The notes below the pieces were generated by a model that worked only from the letters and a program-made list of their open reading frames with translations, was not told where the DNA came from and ran no database searches. 64,000 nt of DNA from NCBI GenBank assembly GCA_050084985.1, contig JBITNC010000001.1, forward strand, positions 125,426,001-125,490,000. The letters are read 5' to 3'. The position numbers and the translations under genes were made by a program. This stretch comes from Nageia nagi (Eukaryota; Pinophyta). Position 1 is the first letter of the stretch; the number at the start of each line of letters is the position of its first letter. Shown one piece after another: positions 22,790 through 33,789 of the stretch.

Positions 22790-24022
22790 CTTACAAAATT
22801 GAGCTTCCATGAAGGGCTTAATGAACAAATCAATAGAGTTCAAGGTGGATGGACAATACTCCAAGTGTATGATGCCATCAAGAACCTTCTCCTTGATAAA
22901 ATGGTATGGATTTTCACATGTTTTATTCTTTGATGGAACATAATATACTTAGCTAAATAAATAGCTGATTGATTATTTGAAGAGATCAAGGATGAGCCAC
23001 CTTGCTTATACCTAATTTCTTTTATAATATGCCTTAGCCAAATGGCTTCTTGAGCTATAACAGACATGGCTTGGTATTTAGCTTCTATGGTTGAAAGAGA
23101 AATTGTAGGTTACTTCTTGAAAGCTTAAGAGATAGCACCTAAACTAATGTTAAACACATACGTAGAGGTTGATTCTTTGTCATCTTTATCTCCCCCATAG
23201 TTAGAATCTAAGAATCCAGAGAGAATAAATGAGGTAACTTAGAATACTTGAGAGTAAGATCTTTAGTCTTTGTAACATATCACAAGATTTTTTTAACAAC
23301 ATTGAGATGCTCAACATATGGTTTCTGCATGAATCATACCATTAGATTCACTACAAAGGTAATATCTAGCCTAGATATAGTCAAATACAAAAGACTACCA
23401 ATTAATTGCTTATAATCTGTAGCATCAGTTAACTGAGAGTTGGAGCTTAGAGAGAAAGTGATTCTAGGAGAGATTGGGATCATAGCATATCTACACTCCT
23501 CCATTCCAAACTTTTGTAAGATGTCTGATATATACTTAGATTAAATTAAGTAAATACAATCTTTGTATTGATACACTTACATTTCAAGATAGTAGTGCAA
23601 GAGACCAAGATCACTCATTTCAAATGTTTCCTTAAGTTTGTATATGCACTCTTGAATGATTTCATTATTATTTCCATATATAAAAGATTATCCACATAAA
23701 AAAGAATCAAGACCACGTCATTTCCTTGATTGAGCACATATAGATTAGAGTTAGAAAAGTACTTGGAGAAACCAATGTCTGCAAAGTACCTTGAAATCTT
23801 TCTATACCAAGCTCTAGATGCTTGCTTAAGTCCATACAATGACTTCTTTAGCTTGCACACAAAAAACTCTTTACCTTCCTTAATAAACTCTTTTGATTGA
23901 TTCATAAAAATTTCCACATATAATTCACCATTGAGAAATGAACTCTTGACATTAAGTTGAAAAAATTTCATGCTTCAGCTACAAAAAGAGCAAAGATAAT
24001 TCTCATAATAGGTATTTTTACC
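22790..24022 (-). pseudogene. Copia-3 RT fragment and RNase H
   Basis: 23615-23971 is RT, with the blocks VKSSFLNGELYVEIFMNQS, KKSLYGLKQASRAWYRK and VLILFYVDNLL, where the catalytic YVDD has become YVDN. 22840-23067 is RNase H (AIWLRHIIKEIRYKQGG). The pieces are separated by stops and a frameshift. Confidence 0.88.
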
Positions 24023-24036
24023 TACAGTAACATTAT

Positions 24037-24178
24037 CATGACATGGAATGAAAGGGATAAGTAACATTATCATATTCAATTAAATACTTAAGGTATCAAA
24101 TGATACCCTTAAGTATTAGTGAACTTACATAGAAGATTTAATACAAACCTTTACAATAATGCATTATACATTCCAACA
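24037..24178 (-). repeat. Copia-3 truncated 5' LTR
   Basis: The outer ~142 bp of the LTR, from 'catgacatggaatg' to CATTCCAACA, matching the end of 21320-21817. The TATA box and inner half are deleted. Confidence 0.88.
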
Positions 24179-24183
24179 AGATG

Positions 24184-25120
24184 CTCCTCCAAGAGACTTC
24201 ATTTGAAAATGACCCATCAAATATGAGTGAATTAATTAGAGAGGTTGAGATGCCCTAGTTTCCTTATCTTTTTCAAATTTTTACCTTTTCATCTTCCCTA
24301 AGATGGAATTTTCACAAAGGCCAATAGAGGGTGAAATAGATGGCAATCCTTTCACAAGATCTTGATCTTTCATGAGTTGAATACTCTTATGGTTTATATG
24401 GCCTAAACGTTGATGCCAAAGGTTGCCTTTAGAATAAACATTTGAGGCAAGGCATAACTTAGAAGGCACTTGATCAACTATGTAAAGGTCATTATTAACT
24501 AATGTTTTTATCAAGATGAAAACCCTTTCTTTAAAACCCAAGAGTTTGAGATGAACTCAAAGGTATAACCCTTTTTGCAATTTGAATAATTGAAAAAGAT
24601 TCAATTATAATTTAATCACAATGAGCACATTTTCAATCACCTTCTCATGCATCAAGATGCTTCCAATCCCTTCAACTTCAAGCATAGAGTTATCACCTAT
24701 TACTATCACATCCTTCTTATATTTGTGAAAGTTTTCAAATTTATTTCTTTCAAATCTTATATGATTAGTGTAACTTGAATCAATAACCCAATCATTTGTA
24801 AAGGTATGATACTTAGAATAAAAAGCATAAAAATAAGCAACTTTCTTTTTTTTTTCTTTTGAAGTTGTTCACATTATCTTTTCCTTTGCCATTTTTCGTC
24901 ATCTTTTTCTTGAAGCAATGGTTCTTTGTGACTATATATGCCATAATAGTTATAATTTTTGTCAAACTTTTCCTTAGGCAAATGAGGTTTGTTTTAATTT
25001 TCTTTGTGATTGTGATGATTGTTGTTATACTTCTTTGCATTTATGTTATGATGAGCATGAGGGATCTTCTTATGATTTTTGAACTTCTTCTTAAACTAAT
25101 TCATCTTAGTTACACCTAAA
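24184..25120 (-). pseudogene. Copia-2 integrase head, protease and zinc-knuckle region
   Basis: 24281-24541 contains the integrase zinc domain (WHQRLGHINH). The protease is at about 24590-24800, where the active-site block reads DSSYTNH in place of the usual DSGCTSH, so it would be inactive. 24813-25040 is Lys-rich gag/protease linker. Open frames are short and interrupted. Confidence 0.8.
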
Positions 25121-25129
25121 GCAAAATTT

Positions 25130-25736
25130 TTCTCCTTTGGAGAAGAAATTAACACCTTCTTGTTGATGGTTTCTTCATGCTTTAAGAGGAGTCTAGAAAT
25201 ATTCTTAAAGATAAGACTTCATCTTCATCATCAAGCCTAGTATCAATAATAATGATAAAGTGACTAAATAGGTTGAGAGGCTTTGTAAAATGATGAACAT
25301 CATAAATTCATCATTTATCCAATTACACCCATACCTGATAATTTGATTCATAAGATCAACAATTTTATTCAAGTAGATTTCCACATCTTTATCATACTCT
25401 TAATGAGATTGCAAGAGTTTTTGAAGTATGTTGAATCTTCTTGAAAATTTAAACTAAGGTGGATCTTCTTAAGCCTATCCCAAGCTCCTTTGGTAGATTT
25501 TGAGGTTGAAATCATGAGGATAACTTCATATGAAATTGTTCTAAATATCATGGAGGTTTTCAACTCATTCTTATTGTTATAGACCTCCAACGCTTTAGCT
25601 TCTATTGGAGTGACTTGATTTTCACTCATTATTTGCCAAATCTTGTGTGCTTGAAGCTCTACTTTCATCCTTGGTTCCTAAATACTATAATTAGAACCAT
25701 CAAGAATGTGCTTAGGAGCAAAGGAATCTCCCATTT
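25130..25736 (-). pseudogene. Copia-2 gag (decayed)
   Basis: The ATG at 25736 starts a copia gag (MGDSFAPKHILDGSNYSI), but a TAG follows where other copies have Trp. The frame reopens at 25668-25369 (MKVELQAHKIWQIM and KALEVYNNKNELKTSM). Later parts are frameshifted. Confidence 0.85.
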
Positions 25737-27467
25737 CAACAAAAGAAAGGTTAATTTATTAAGGTATAAGAAGAGCAATACATAATTATAAGTAGTAAAA
25801 CACATATTATTTAACCAAGTTTTCATAGCAATTGTAAGTAACTAGTATAAACTTAATCATATTCAATTTTGTTGCAATTGAACATACTCATTTAAATTTG
25901 CAAAAAAAAATTGATAAGTTGAAGGATAGTAGCTTTGTTGGCTTAGTAATTTCTAGTGAGTTGTAGGTTAGTGTTAGAAGCTTGTAAGTCATATTAGTGC
26001 ACTTTGTTTAACTTTAAGTAGTTTGAAGGTTAGTAAATCCAAACGTTAGTGCACATTCTTCAATTGACTTAGCTTAATTTGAGCATTTGAATATTGCTTT
26101 AACCACAAAAAAAGAACCACACATAATAAGGGGTTAGTAGTTTTCCTTAGCTTTGTGTTTAGTTACAAAAAAAAGGCTCTATAAGTTTTTCAATATGCTC
26201 AATATCAACACAAATCTTAACCACTTATAAAAATAAGGTCAATTAACACCAACTTGCTTTAAGGAAGCTTTAGTTCAAGAGAAAGAGTCATTTCCTCAAA
26301 CATAAAAGTATTGAAGTCCACTATATAGCAAGTTTGAAAGTGATGCATGCAAGCAATGATTGCATTCCTTTGTCTCGCAAGGATTATCTATTTTTACATT
26401 TTGTCTTCATATTCTCTTCTCTTTCTTTCTTCCAAAGTTTGATCTCCTTCTTCTCGATTGTCTCCATTTTTGCAATAAGACTCCTTACTTTCCTATGCTT
26501 GGAAGATATCATGAAAAGAATAGTTCTATTTAAAAAAAAAAAAGGTTAGATCAAAGAGGAGTAACATTAATTTCATAAAAAAAAGATTCCTTCCTCCCCT
26601 TCTTTTTAAAATATTGAATCTTCCCCCCTCGTCCCACCTCACCCCACCTCACCTCACCTCCCCCCCTCTTTTTTTCAAGAAGGATAAATTTTTGTTAAAG
26701 AAAATAACTTCCAAAAATTTTCCTTTAAATAATTAGAATTATTTAAAGAAGCTTAACTTCCTATTTTAAAAAATATACTTCACTTAAGAAGCAATTTCTC
26801 ATTTATTTTTAAATTACTTTTAAATAGGGAGAGAAAAAAAATGAACTAATTTATCCAAAAGAAAAAAATTCCTTATTCTTAAATACTCATAAACTATTAA
26901 GAAGTGTAAATATATATACACCTTAAAAAAAATTCTTTATATCAAAGAAGATTTCCCTTTTATAAAATAATTGCCAAAAATAATTTAAAGCTCTCACCAA
27001 CTTTTTTTTTTAAAGATAGTTAATCCAAAAAAAGGATTTGAGAGTTTAAAAGCCTAACAAATGCCATTAATACAGAGCAGGTCCATTCATTTAAAAAACT
27101 TAAGACCCATAAAATTGAGGAGAGGTGCTGCATTCTCAAGGGTTTGGTGCGATGGAGAATGAGAGAGGGTTTCAGTGAATAATGGAAGTTCATGTTTTGA
27201 GTTTTGTGCAATTTTTTCCGATTGAGAAATAAACGTTGGACTGTTGGGACTCGGTAATATGTAGAATTTTTTTTTTTGTTTTTACATGCAAAAAAAATCA
27301 AATATATAATTTTGTATATTATAGATATATGAAAAAATAATTAACATTCTTTATTTTGTATATAAAAATAATTTAAAAAAAAATTGCATAAATTTCAGCC
27401 ATATATTTTTAAAAAAAATAAATATATAAAGAGTAACTTGATCTATTTTACATGACCATTTTTTTAT
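25737..27467 (-). other. Probable Copia-2 leader, then unassigned sequence
   Basis: Noncoding, with poly-A/T tracts and a C-rich stretch 'cccacctcaccccacctc' near 26630. It would be the Copia-2 leader by position, but it lacks the block conserved in Copia-1 and Copia-5, and I find no primer site or LTR. The A/T-rich part from 27240 to 27467 has no assignment. Confidence 0.45.
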
Positions 27468-27823
27468 AGTGTAACTTGTCCTACACTCCATCTCATGAGC
27501 ATGGCCCTTGGGTAAAAGGGTGATGCATGTCATGACATTGTACAATGGTCTAAAGGATAATCCAAGGGAGGATTTTGGTCTATAAATAGAAGGCCCCCTC
27601 CTTGATTTTCCTCACTTAAGATTGTAGCAAAGTTATGCTCTTGTTTAGGTTGTAGAAGAAGTGAGAAAGTGAGTTGTAAGAAAGTGTTCTTTGAGAATAA
27701 GATCTTAGATTAATGGATGTACTCCCATGGTTGAAGGAACCACTTTATATCGATGTCAACTTTGTGAGATTGGTTATTATGTTTATGTTATTGTAATGAT
27801 ATTTTAGAGAGCTTTCATATGAT
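27468..27823 (+). repeat. Copia-4 5' LTR, truncated at both ends
   Basis: Starts at 'gtaacttgtcctacactcc' (the first ~120 bp of the LTR are missing) and stops after 'gagagctttcatatgat', before the LTR terminus. It includes the TATA box TATAAATA at 27581-27588. Confidence 0.85.
27581..27588 (+). promoter_or_regulatory. TATA box of Copia-4 5' LTR
   Basis: TATAAATA followed by GAAGGCC, the same context as in the other LTRs and at 49452-49459 in the 3' LTR of this element. Confidence 0.6.
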
Positions 27824-28216
27824 CTTAAGGTATGTTGCAAGAATAAAGGATCTTGCTCTGTATTCCAAGTTGCCCTCATTTGTTCTCTTAGGATACTCAA
27901 AATCTGACTATGGCAAGATAGAAATGACATGAAATCAACATTTGCTTATGTGTTTAGCATTAGTTTGGGTGCTATCTTTTGGGATTCTAAGAAGTAGCCT
28001 ACTATTGCTCTTTCCACCATAAAGGTAGAATATTGAACCATATTAGTCATGGCCCATAAAGCTATTTGGTTAAGACATCTTCTAAAAGAAATTGGGTATG
28101 AGAAAGCTCACCTATATCAGATTTCTTCAAATAATTTGTTGGATATGGAATTAGCAAAAAAATCGTATTTTCCATTAGAGAATAAAACATGTTGAAATAG
28201 AAGCACATTTCATAAA
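27824..28216 (+). pseudogene. Copia-4 RNase H, first part
   Basis: Matches the copia RNase H block by block (LRYVAR-KDLAL, then AIWLRHLLKEIGY-like, then HVEIEAHF) but only by changing frame and passing stops. Ends at the CACTA insertion. Confidence 0.8.
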
Positions 28217-28540
28217 CACTATTAATTAAACCCTAATTTATGTTTTTTTTGCATCCAAACATAGTATTTTTTTAACTTCAACACCAAAAATTGACATAAA
28301 TTTTGATTCAACTGACATAGCAATTTTTGCATCCTTTTTTGCATCGAATTTATATCAAATTTTTACGTTGGATTACAATTTTTTGTGTCAAATTTTCATA
28401 ATTTGTATCATATTTTACATCAATTTTGGAGTTAAAATTTCAAAATTTACATCAAATTTTTATAATTTACATCAACTTTTTAGAATTTGCATAAATTTTT
28501 ACATTAGTTTTTGCATCATAGAATTGTAGATCTTTTAATT
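28217..28540. repeat. CACTA left terminal and subterminal repeats
   Basis: A terminal inverted repeat of about 50 bp followed by roughly ten variants of TTTACATCAAATTTT/TTTGCATC in the first 320 bp. The right end (48115-48278) has the same motif in the other orientation. Confidence 0.7.
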
Positions 28541-28686
28541 TTGTGTAATTTTTTTAAAAAAGGGCTCAAAATGATATCTGGATCAAAAGCTATGACCTCT
28601 ACAAGGTATATCATTTTCATTAGGTCTTTGGGGCAATGACATAGGTCCATTAAACTAGTTCAGGAATGGGGTTAGTGGTTTAAGTT

Positions 28687-28869
28687 TTAAAAATTTAAAT
28701 TTATTGTATATATTTTTCCTAAATAATACAACAAGGTTTTTAATATTATTGTCCATTTCTTATTACCTGCTTCTTTATCAACTTTTGAAGGAGTTTTCTT
28801 TTCTGCAATTAGAGATTTCTTTGCAACTAATTTTTTTTCTATGGGCTTTTTCTCTACCTTGGGTTCCAT
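28687..28869 (-). pseudogene. Histone H2B N-terminal fragment
   Basis: The first ~39 residues read MEPKVEKKPIEKKLVAKK, then AEKKTPSK and KEAGNKKW, which is the Lys/Pro/Ala-rich N-terminal tail of plant histone H2B (family form begins MAPKAEKKPAEKK). After residue 39 the similarity ends and the frame runs into noncoding DNA. The histone fold is absent, so this cannot be incorporated into nucleosomes. The ATG lies inside the CATAG target duplication of the Tat element, so the coding fragment is separated by 19 kb from its former promoter at 47903-48110. Confidence 0.82.
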
Positions 28870-28871
28870 AG

Positions 28872-29979
28872 TGTGTATATTGAATTATGCACCTAAAATG
28901 CAATTTAGCTAGATAAATCATTCAACATAATAAATCAGAACACAGTCAATAATACACATCAATAATAATGTAGATATTATATCCAAAAAAAATTTGATAA
29001 ATTTAATACAATAAGAGATTGTTATCGATATATATGAATCGGTATCGATTGATTATGGATCAACAACGATCGTTATGGATCGGCAACATCTATGTATGGA
29101 TCGGTAGCGATCAATGGTTTCCCACTATTATTGTGCTCTTTGTAAACTTTTGCTTTTGTCATCGATCTGATGAATCGCCATCAACTGATCTCTGAATCAT
29201 TGACGATTGGCACTATAGTGAACTTTTGCAAAATTTTGAAATGTTTGTATCTCTTTTTGGTTGTTCTCCTTCACGCTTGCTTCTATCATTCTTTTCCTGT
29301 ATTGACCCTACACATAGAAAATGAATGAAACATCAAAGCATACCTGCTAATACATATGAATCAGAAGTAAATAACATAATATCAAAATATACTTGATAGT
29401 AGATTTGTTATTGATCAAGCTTCCAATCTTTGCTAATAAACTTTTGGTTTAATTTCTACAGAGCTTCGCTATAGTAAATTTGGGTCCCTTTTTCACATAC
29501 AAAGCTTATATTTATAAGCTCAAAAGTTTGTTATTCATTTGTTTTACCATCACAAGATTCCAAGTAACATCCTGTATGAAATCTTGAGGTGTTATTATCT
29601 CAAATCCACATCCATAATTCTAAAACTATGCGTACTAGGCTATTTTGGCTTAGATTTGTCTATTTTTGAATTATTTAGGGATCATCAACGATCCTAGAGA
29701 TCATCAATGATCGTGCTGGATCGTCAATGATTATTTAGTAAATTTTATACTAATATTAGAATGATCACCCAATGGTCATTTTTTTAATGAAAAGGGGTCG
29801 TATAACCACTCGTTTTGCATCTACTCGAAAAGATCTATCCAATAATAGAATTTTAAAGCTTGTTTGAGGCTTGTATAAGGATTTATAATCATTTTACTAT
29901 GATATATGTTAGAAAGATACTTATTTTATTTATTTATATGTTATTAAACTAAATGTAGGGTTTATTTTGAGTGTCTACA
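28872..29979 (-). repeat. Tat 3' LTR
   Basis: Matches 46798-47897 end to end, with scattered substitutions and many 1-base indels. It holds several GATCGTCAACGATC-like palindromic motifs (29040-29090, 29160-29210, 29680-29735). Confidence 0.93.
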
Positions 29980-29996
29980 TTTTGCCCTTTTTGAAT
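29980..29996 (-). other. Tat polypurine tract
   Basis: The minus strand reads AAAAAGGGCAAAA directly before the LTR start TGTAGACAC. Confidence 0.75.
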
Positions 29997-31298
29997 TATC
30001 AACGAAGATGAGGTTGATAATTTCAAAAATATATAATGAGAAGCCTTATTGTCTGATTATATTTTGCTACTTTTGATGATATAAGTTTTGACTCAATTTC
30101 TCAGATGAATCAAAATCAAATTATAATAAAATGTGTTTTCCTTTAACATTGGATATAGTTTTGAAAACAAATTTGAATATACTTCAGAAGTGACTATTTT
30201 CGGTATGATGATGTATTGAGCTTGTGTGACAGTTGCATGACATTTCTGTTATGTCATTTTGCATGTCTAAGTGCACCTATACCGTATAAGTTTTCTTTAG
30301 TATATGAATTTTAATGGTGTTGTCCTTTGTCCTGAAACGGGGTTTCAAGATGATCTCCTGTAACAAGGATACATCACATTTTATCTCCTTTGATATTTGT
30401 AAATATTAATGATATTTTTAAGAAATATCATCAGAATCCTTTTTTTTTTTTTTATACATTCTGAAAATGATATTATAATACATCAAGACTACACTTATGT
30501 CAATCCCCATACTATTGCTATTTATGGTAATTACATGATAAGACTCTAGTTTGTCTTTGCATATCGAAGCAAGTATGTGATAGGAAGCTTATTTTGCATA
30601 TACAAGTCATCTTTCACTTTTCTCTCTTTTATCCTAGTAGAATGGGTTTCATGATGATCTTTTACATCCTGTGCTTGTTTTTCCATCTGAGCTCAAACTT
30701 AGTCTGATCTACTTTTCTATTTGACTTAGTCAAGGATCATTGACAATCTTCTAGGATCGTTGATAACTGTAAAGTGATCGTCATCGATTTATATAGTAAA
30801 AATACTATTTTTATAATAGTATATTTTGCTAAAAATATCTTAGTTTCTTTGTTTAGACTTGTTTTGATGGTGATTTTAATTATTTTACCCTAGTAAGTTT
30901 ACTCAATACTAGTCCTTCATGTGTCGATGTGTTTGGCTAGTCATGTGACATTGAGCGTTCTTCTAGGCAAAAAATAATGTAACTTATAATTTTTCACTTT
31001 CATCTTAGTGAATGAAGCTTTTAATTTTGTCTATACACAAATAAATTTTAAAATATTTAAAGAAAATATACTTCATATTATACATTTTAGATGAGTGTAA
31101 AATTTGATGATCAGTATGAAATCGTTGATGATCAGTAATAAATCATTGACGATCAGTGTAAGATCGTCGACGATCCCTGATGTGAGGGTTTTAAAAGAAA
31201 ATAGTTTTACTTTTGACTTTTTACTTTTGTTTACTTTTCTGCTTTTGTCTTTTCTTACTTGTCATTTTCATCTCTTTACCAAATTTTTAGCAGATTAG
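29997..31298. other. Tat noncoding region upstream of the antisense ORF
   Basis: No coding capacity seen. Contains two clusters of the palindromic GATCRTYRAYGATC motif at 30726-30795 and 31119-31175, the latter including the perfect 14-bp palindrome GATCGTCGACGATC at 31162-31175. By position it could be the promoter region of the plus-strand ORF. Confidence 0.6.
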
Positions 31299-33789
31299 AT
31301 GGCACCATGCAAGAGGATTTCGAAGAAAGGCAAATCAATCTCTAAAGAGGTATTTTACCTATTCATTTTTTTGTTTTATTTTTTTTTTTAGGAACTAGGT
31401 TAATATTAATAGTTAAAAATGTTTATCTATGCTTTAACATGATGTAGGTTGTATTAACATAAGGTTTTTATGGTTTTTATATTCATTTTTATGTGTATTT
31501 TTAAAACCCTAGCTGAGGGTTTTGCACCTCAGCTTTGGTTTTTATAGAGTCGTTGGTGATTTTAACGATTCGCCAATGATCTCTTCAGAATCATCGTTGA
31601 TTTAACGATCGACAACGATCTCTTAGAAGTCATCGTCGATCGCTTAACACGATCGACTGGTGATCATAAATTTTTTTTTTGTATGCTTAGAATAATTAAT
31701 CAACTTAAATATCATTGTTTTGGTATGTCGTGTTTTAAAAATATTATATACTAAATTTTTATGTCTATCTTTTTAGGTTTCAGAGGTTTTTACTTCTAGG
31801 TTCATTACCCTCAGATTCTCCATGACCTTAGTGGTCAAGTACCTGACACAGATCATGCTTTTCTTTGTGATGTTGGTTTTGGAGTAGCCCCATATATGGG
31901 TCGTATCCAAAAGGACCTCACAGTTTTAGCTGCACTTTTTGAGAGATGGGATCCATCGATTAATGCTTTCCATCTCCCTATTGGTCCTATCACTATTACA
32001 GTGGAGGACATTCATCGCATTTTAGACTTCCATCTGAGGCATGGATATTATTCTTCTACAGACTAGAGAGGAGGCTACCATTGGTGAGCAGATTTTTGGG
32101 GAGGATGTAGTTGAGGAGTTGATGGTGCAGATTAGGTAGCAGGCCTGATGTATTATCAGTTTTGGTGAGGATTATCAGAGGAGGAGCATCCTGCATATCT
32201 TCACGTTACTTATCTCATGGGATGTATCATGTGTTATGGTGCACCAGATGTGTGGTGGGAGATTTCCTTGGGCTCTGATGGGTGTACTCCATCAGATGAT
32301 TACTTTGAGGATCACTTTTGCTTGGGCCCTTCATTATTAGCCCTTATTTACAGGAGCTTTATTTATTGGTACAGAATCCTAAGCTAGCGATTGCTACAAC
32401 ACTTATTTTACAGGCTTGGGCATATGAGCATATTTATCCTTACCAACCTTTAGGATTACCTGATCCTACATATACCACTTGTAGATATACATCAGGTATT
32501 CATGTTGGAGCCATTTACTAGTTATTCCATGCAGGGATGGCATTCAGAGAGACATCGCTTTTTACAAGTAGCTCTTGAGCAGTTTGATTCCTAGTTAGAT
32601 TCGATGGAGGATTGGTTTGAGATTACTAATTTTGTTGAGACTAGTTTCCATTTATATGGGACTCGAAAGCGAAAATTTTATAGGGTCCTATGAGCAGGTA
32701 TCATAGAGTATTTTCATTATGATTAGTTTCATCATAATTTGGCCTTTCTCAAGACATTCCACCTCCACCCCTTCGATATCTTCATCCAGGGGATGCTCCT
32801 GTATCAGGTGTTTCTTTGTTGACTTATTCACCTATGGTTCTTAGAGCTGGTGAGGATATCCTAGATGAGGATATGCCTATGGATGATGTGGGGATTTCAG
32901 AGGCTTTTGTATCATGGTGGGATACTAAGTGGTAGAGTTTTTTGGGAGTGAGGTGACCATTGATGTATCCTACTCAGAGAGCTCGAGTGGATGTAGCTCA
33001 GAGATAGTGATGAGGAGCCTGTTGGTACTGTTGGTGGAGATGATTTTACTATGGAGGATTTTGAGGGTTTTGATGCTAGGGGTGTGATTAGAGAGGTTCT
33101 AAAGATAAGGAGGGTAGGTTTCAGTAGCCTAGGTTCCTACTCATACTACTTTTGAGCGAGGGGAGTCCAGTGGGAGGAGTGCTGACTTCTTATGATGTTG
33201 AGCTCATAGAGCTTCAGTATGTGATTGAAGAGCTTCATATTCTTTAGGATGCTTCTACTTTGGAGTTAGCAATTTGAAGGAGATATTACTTCCATGAGGA
33301 TTGAGATGATAGCTCTTAGAATTTAGAAGCTGCTCGCATGAGATATAGATCAAGAGAAGATACTCTTTATCGATCTCTGATGGATGCTACTACTCATATT
33401 GTTGAGTTGTCTAGGTTGGGGTTGTAGATTCGAGTGTTAGTACTTCAATTCCTTCTATAGATGAGCATGCATATCAGTTGAGGGAGCATGATTACTATCT
33501 AGGGCTATGGAGCTTTGGTTACCTAGTTTCCTGAAGATATTCTTTAGATGGTCCTAGTTTACCACCTAAACCAGCACCAAGGTTTCCTTGTTCACCAGTT
33601 TCAGGTGGCTTGGGTCATTCTGGGAGCTGAGGCTGACATGTAGCATCATTTCTTCGATCTTAGTCTACTGCTAGGGGTGTATCTCCTAGGACATATGCTA
33701 TAGGTTTGAGATCTATTACTAGGGATGAGGGTTCTTCAGATCATCCTGGTGATCCTCATGATGATGTTTTATCTACTGGAGGACATTGA
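31299..33789 (+). pseudogene. Antisense plant mobile domain (PMD) ORF of the Tat element
   Basis: A short basic exon (31299-31349, MAPCKRISKKGKSISKE) ends at a GT donor; a possible acceptor is at 31775-31776. Downstream, pieces in changing frames read DHAFLCDVGFGVAPYMGRI, ALFERWDPSINAFHLPIG, ITVEDIHRIL and LILQAWAYEHIYPYQP, which is the aminotransferase-like plant mobile domain. A C-terminal part continues to the stop at 33789. PMD proteins of plants (MAIN/MAIL1 type) act in the nucleus, and PMD genes are known to be carried by transposons; antisense ORFs between pol and the 3' LTR are known in Tat elements. Frameshifts and stops make this copy dead. The exon structure is an inference. Confidence 0.75.
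31553..31670. repeat. Palindromic GATCG motif cluster in the putative PMD intron
   Basis: Five or more variants, including ACGATCGACAACGATC and CATCGTCGATCGC, within 120 bp. They are of the same type as those in the LTRs. Confidence 0.65.

Larger units (their letters stand above)
21320..24178 (-). mobile_element. Copia-3: internally deleted copia element, TSD AGATG
   Basis: The 3' LTR (21320-21817), 3' noncoding region, RNase H and part of RT are present. At about 24022-24037 the RT runs straight into the outer part of the 5' LTR (to 24178). gag, protease, integrase, leader, primer site and the inner part of the 5' LTR are missing. AGATG flanks both outer ends, so the deletion happened after insertion. 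Confidence 0.92.
3440..25736 (-). mobile_element. Copia-2: old Ty1/copia element split by two later insertions
   Basis: Read on the minus strand, the parts from the 3' end are LTR (3440-3910), RNase H/RT (4880-6145), RT start and integrase (20374-21319), integrase head and protease (24184-24900) and gag (to 25736). Two insertions interrupt it, each with a perfect 5-bp target duplication: Copia-1 (GTTGC at 6146-6150 and 20369-20373) and Copia-3 (AGATG at 21315-21319 and 24179-24183). Removing them brings the coding homology back into line with the other copies in the window. Many stops and frameshifts make it dead. The leader probably runs on past 25736, but no primer site or 5' LTR is visible. 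Confidence 0.85.
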
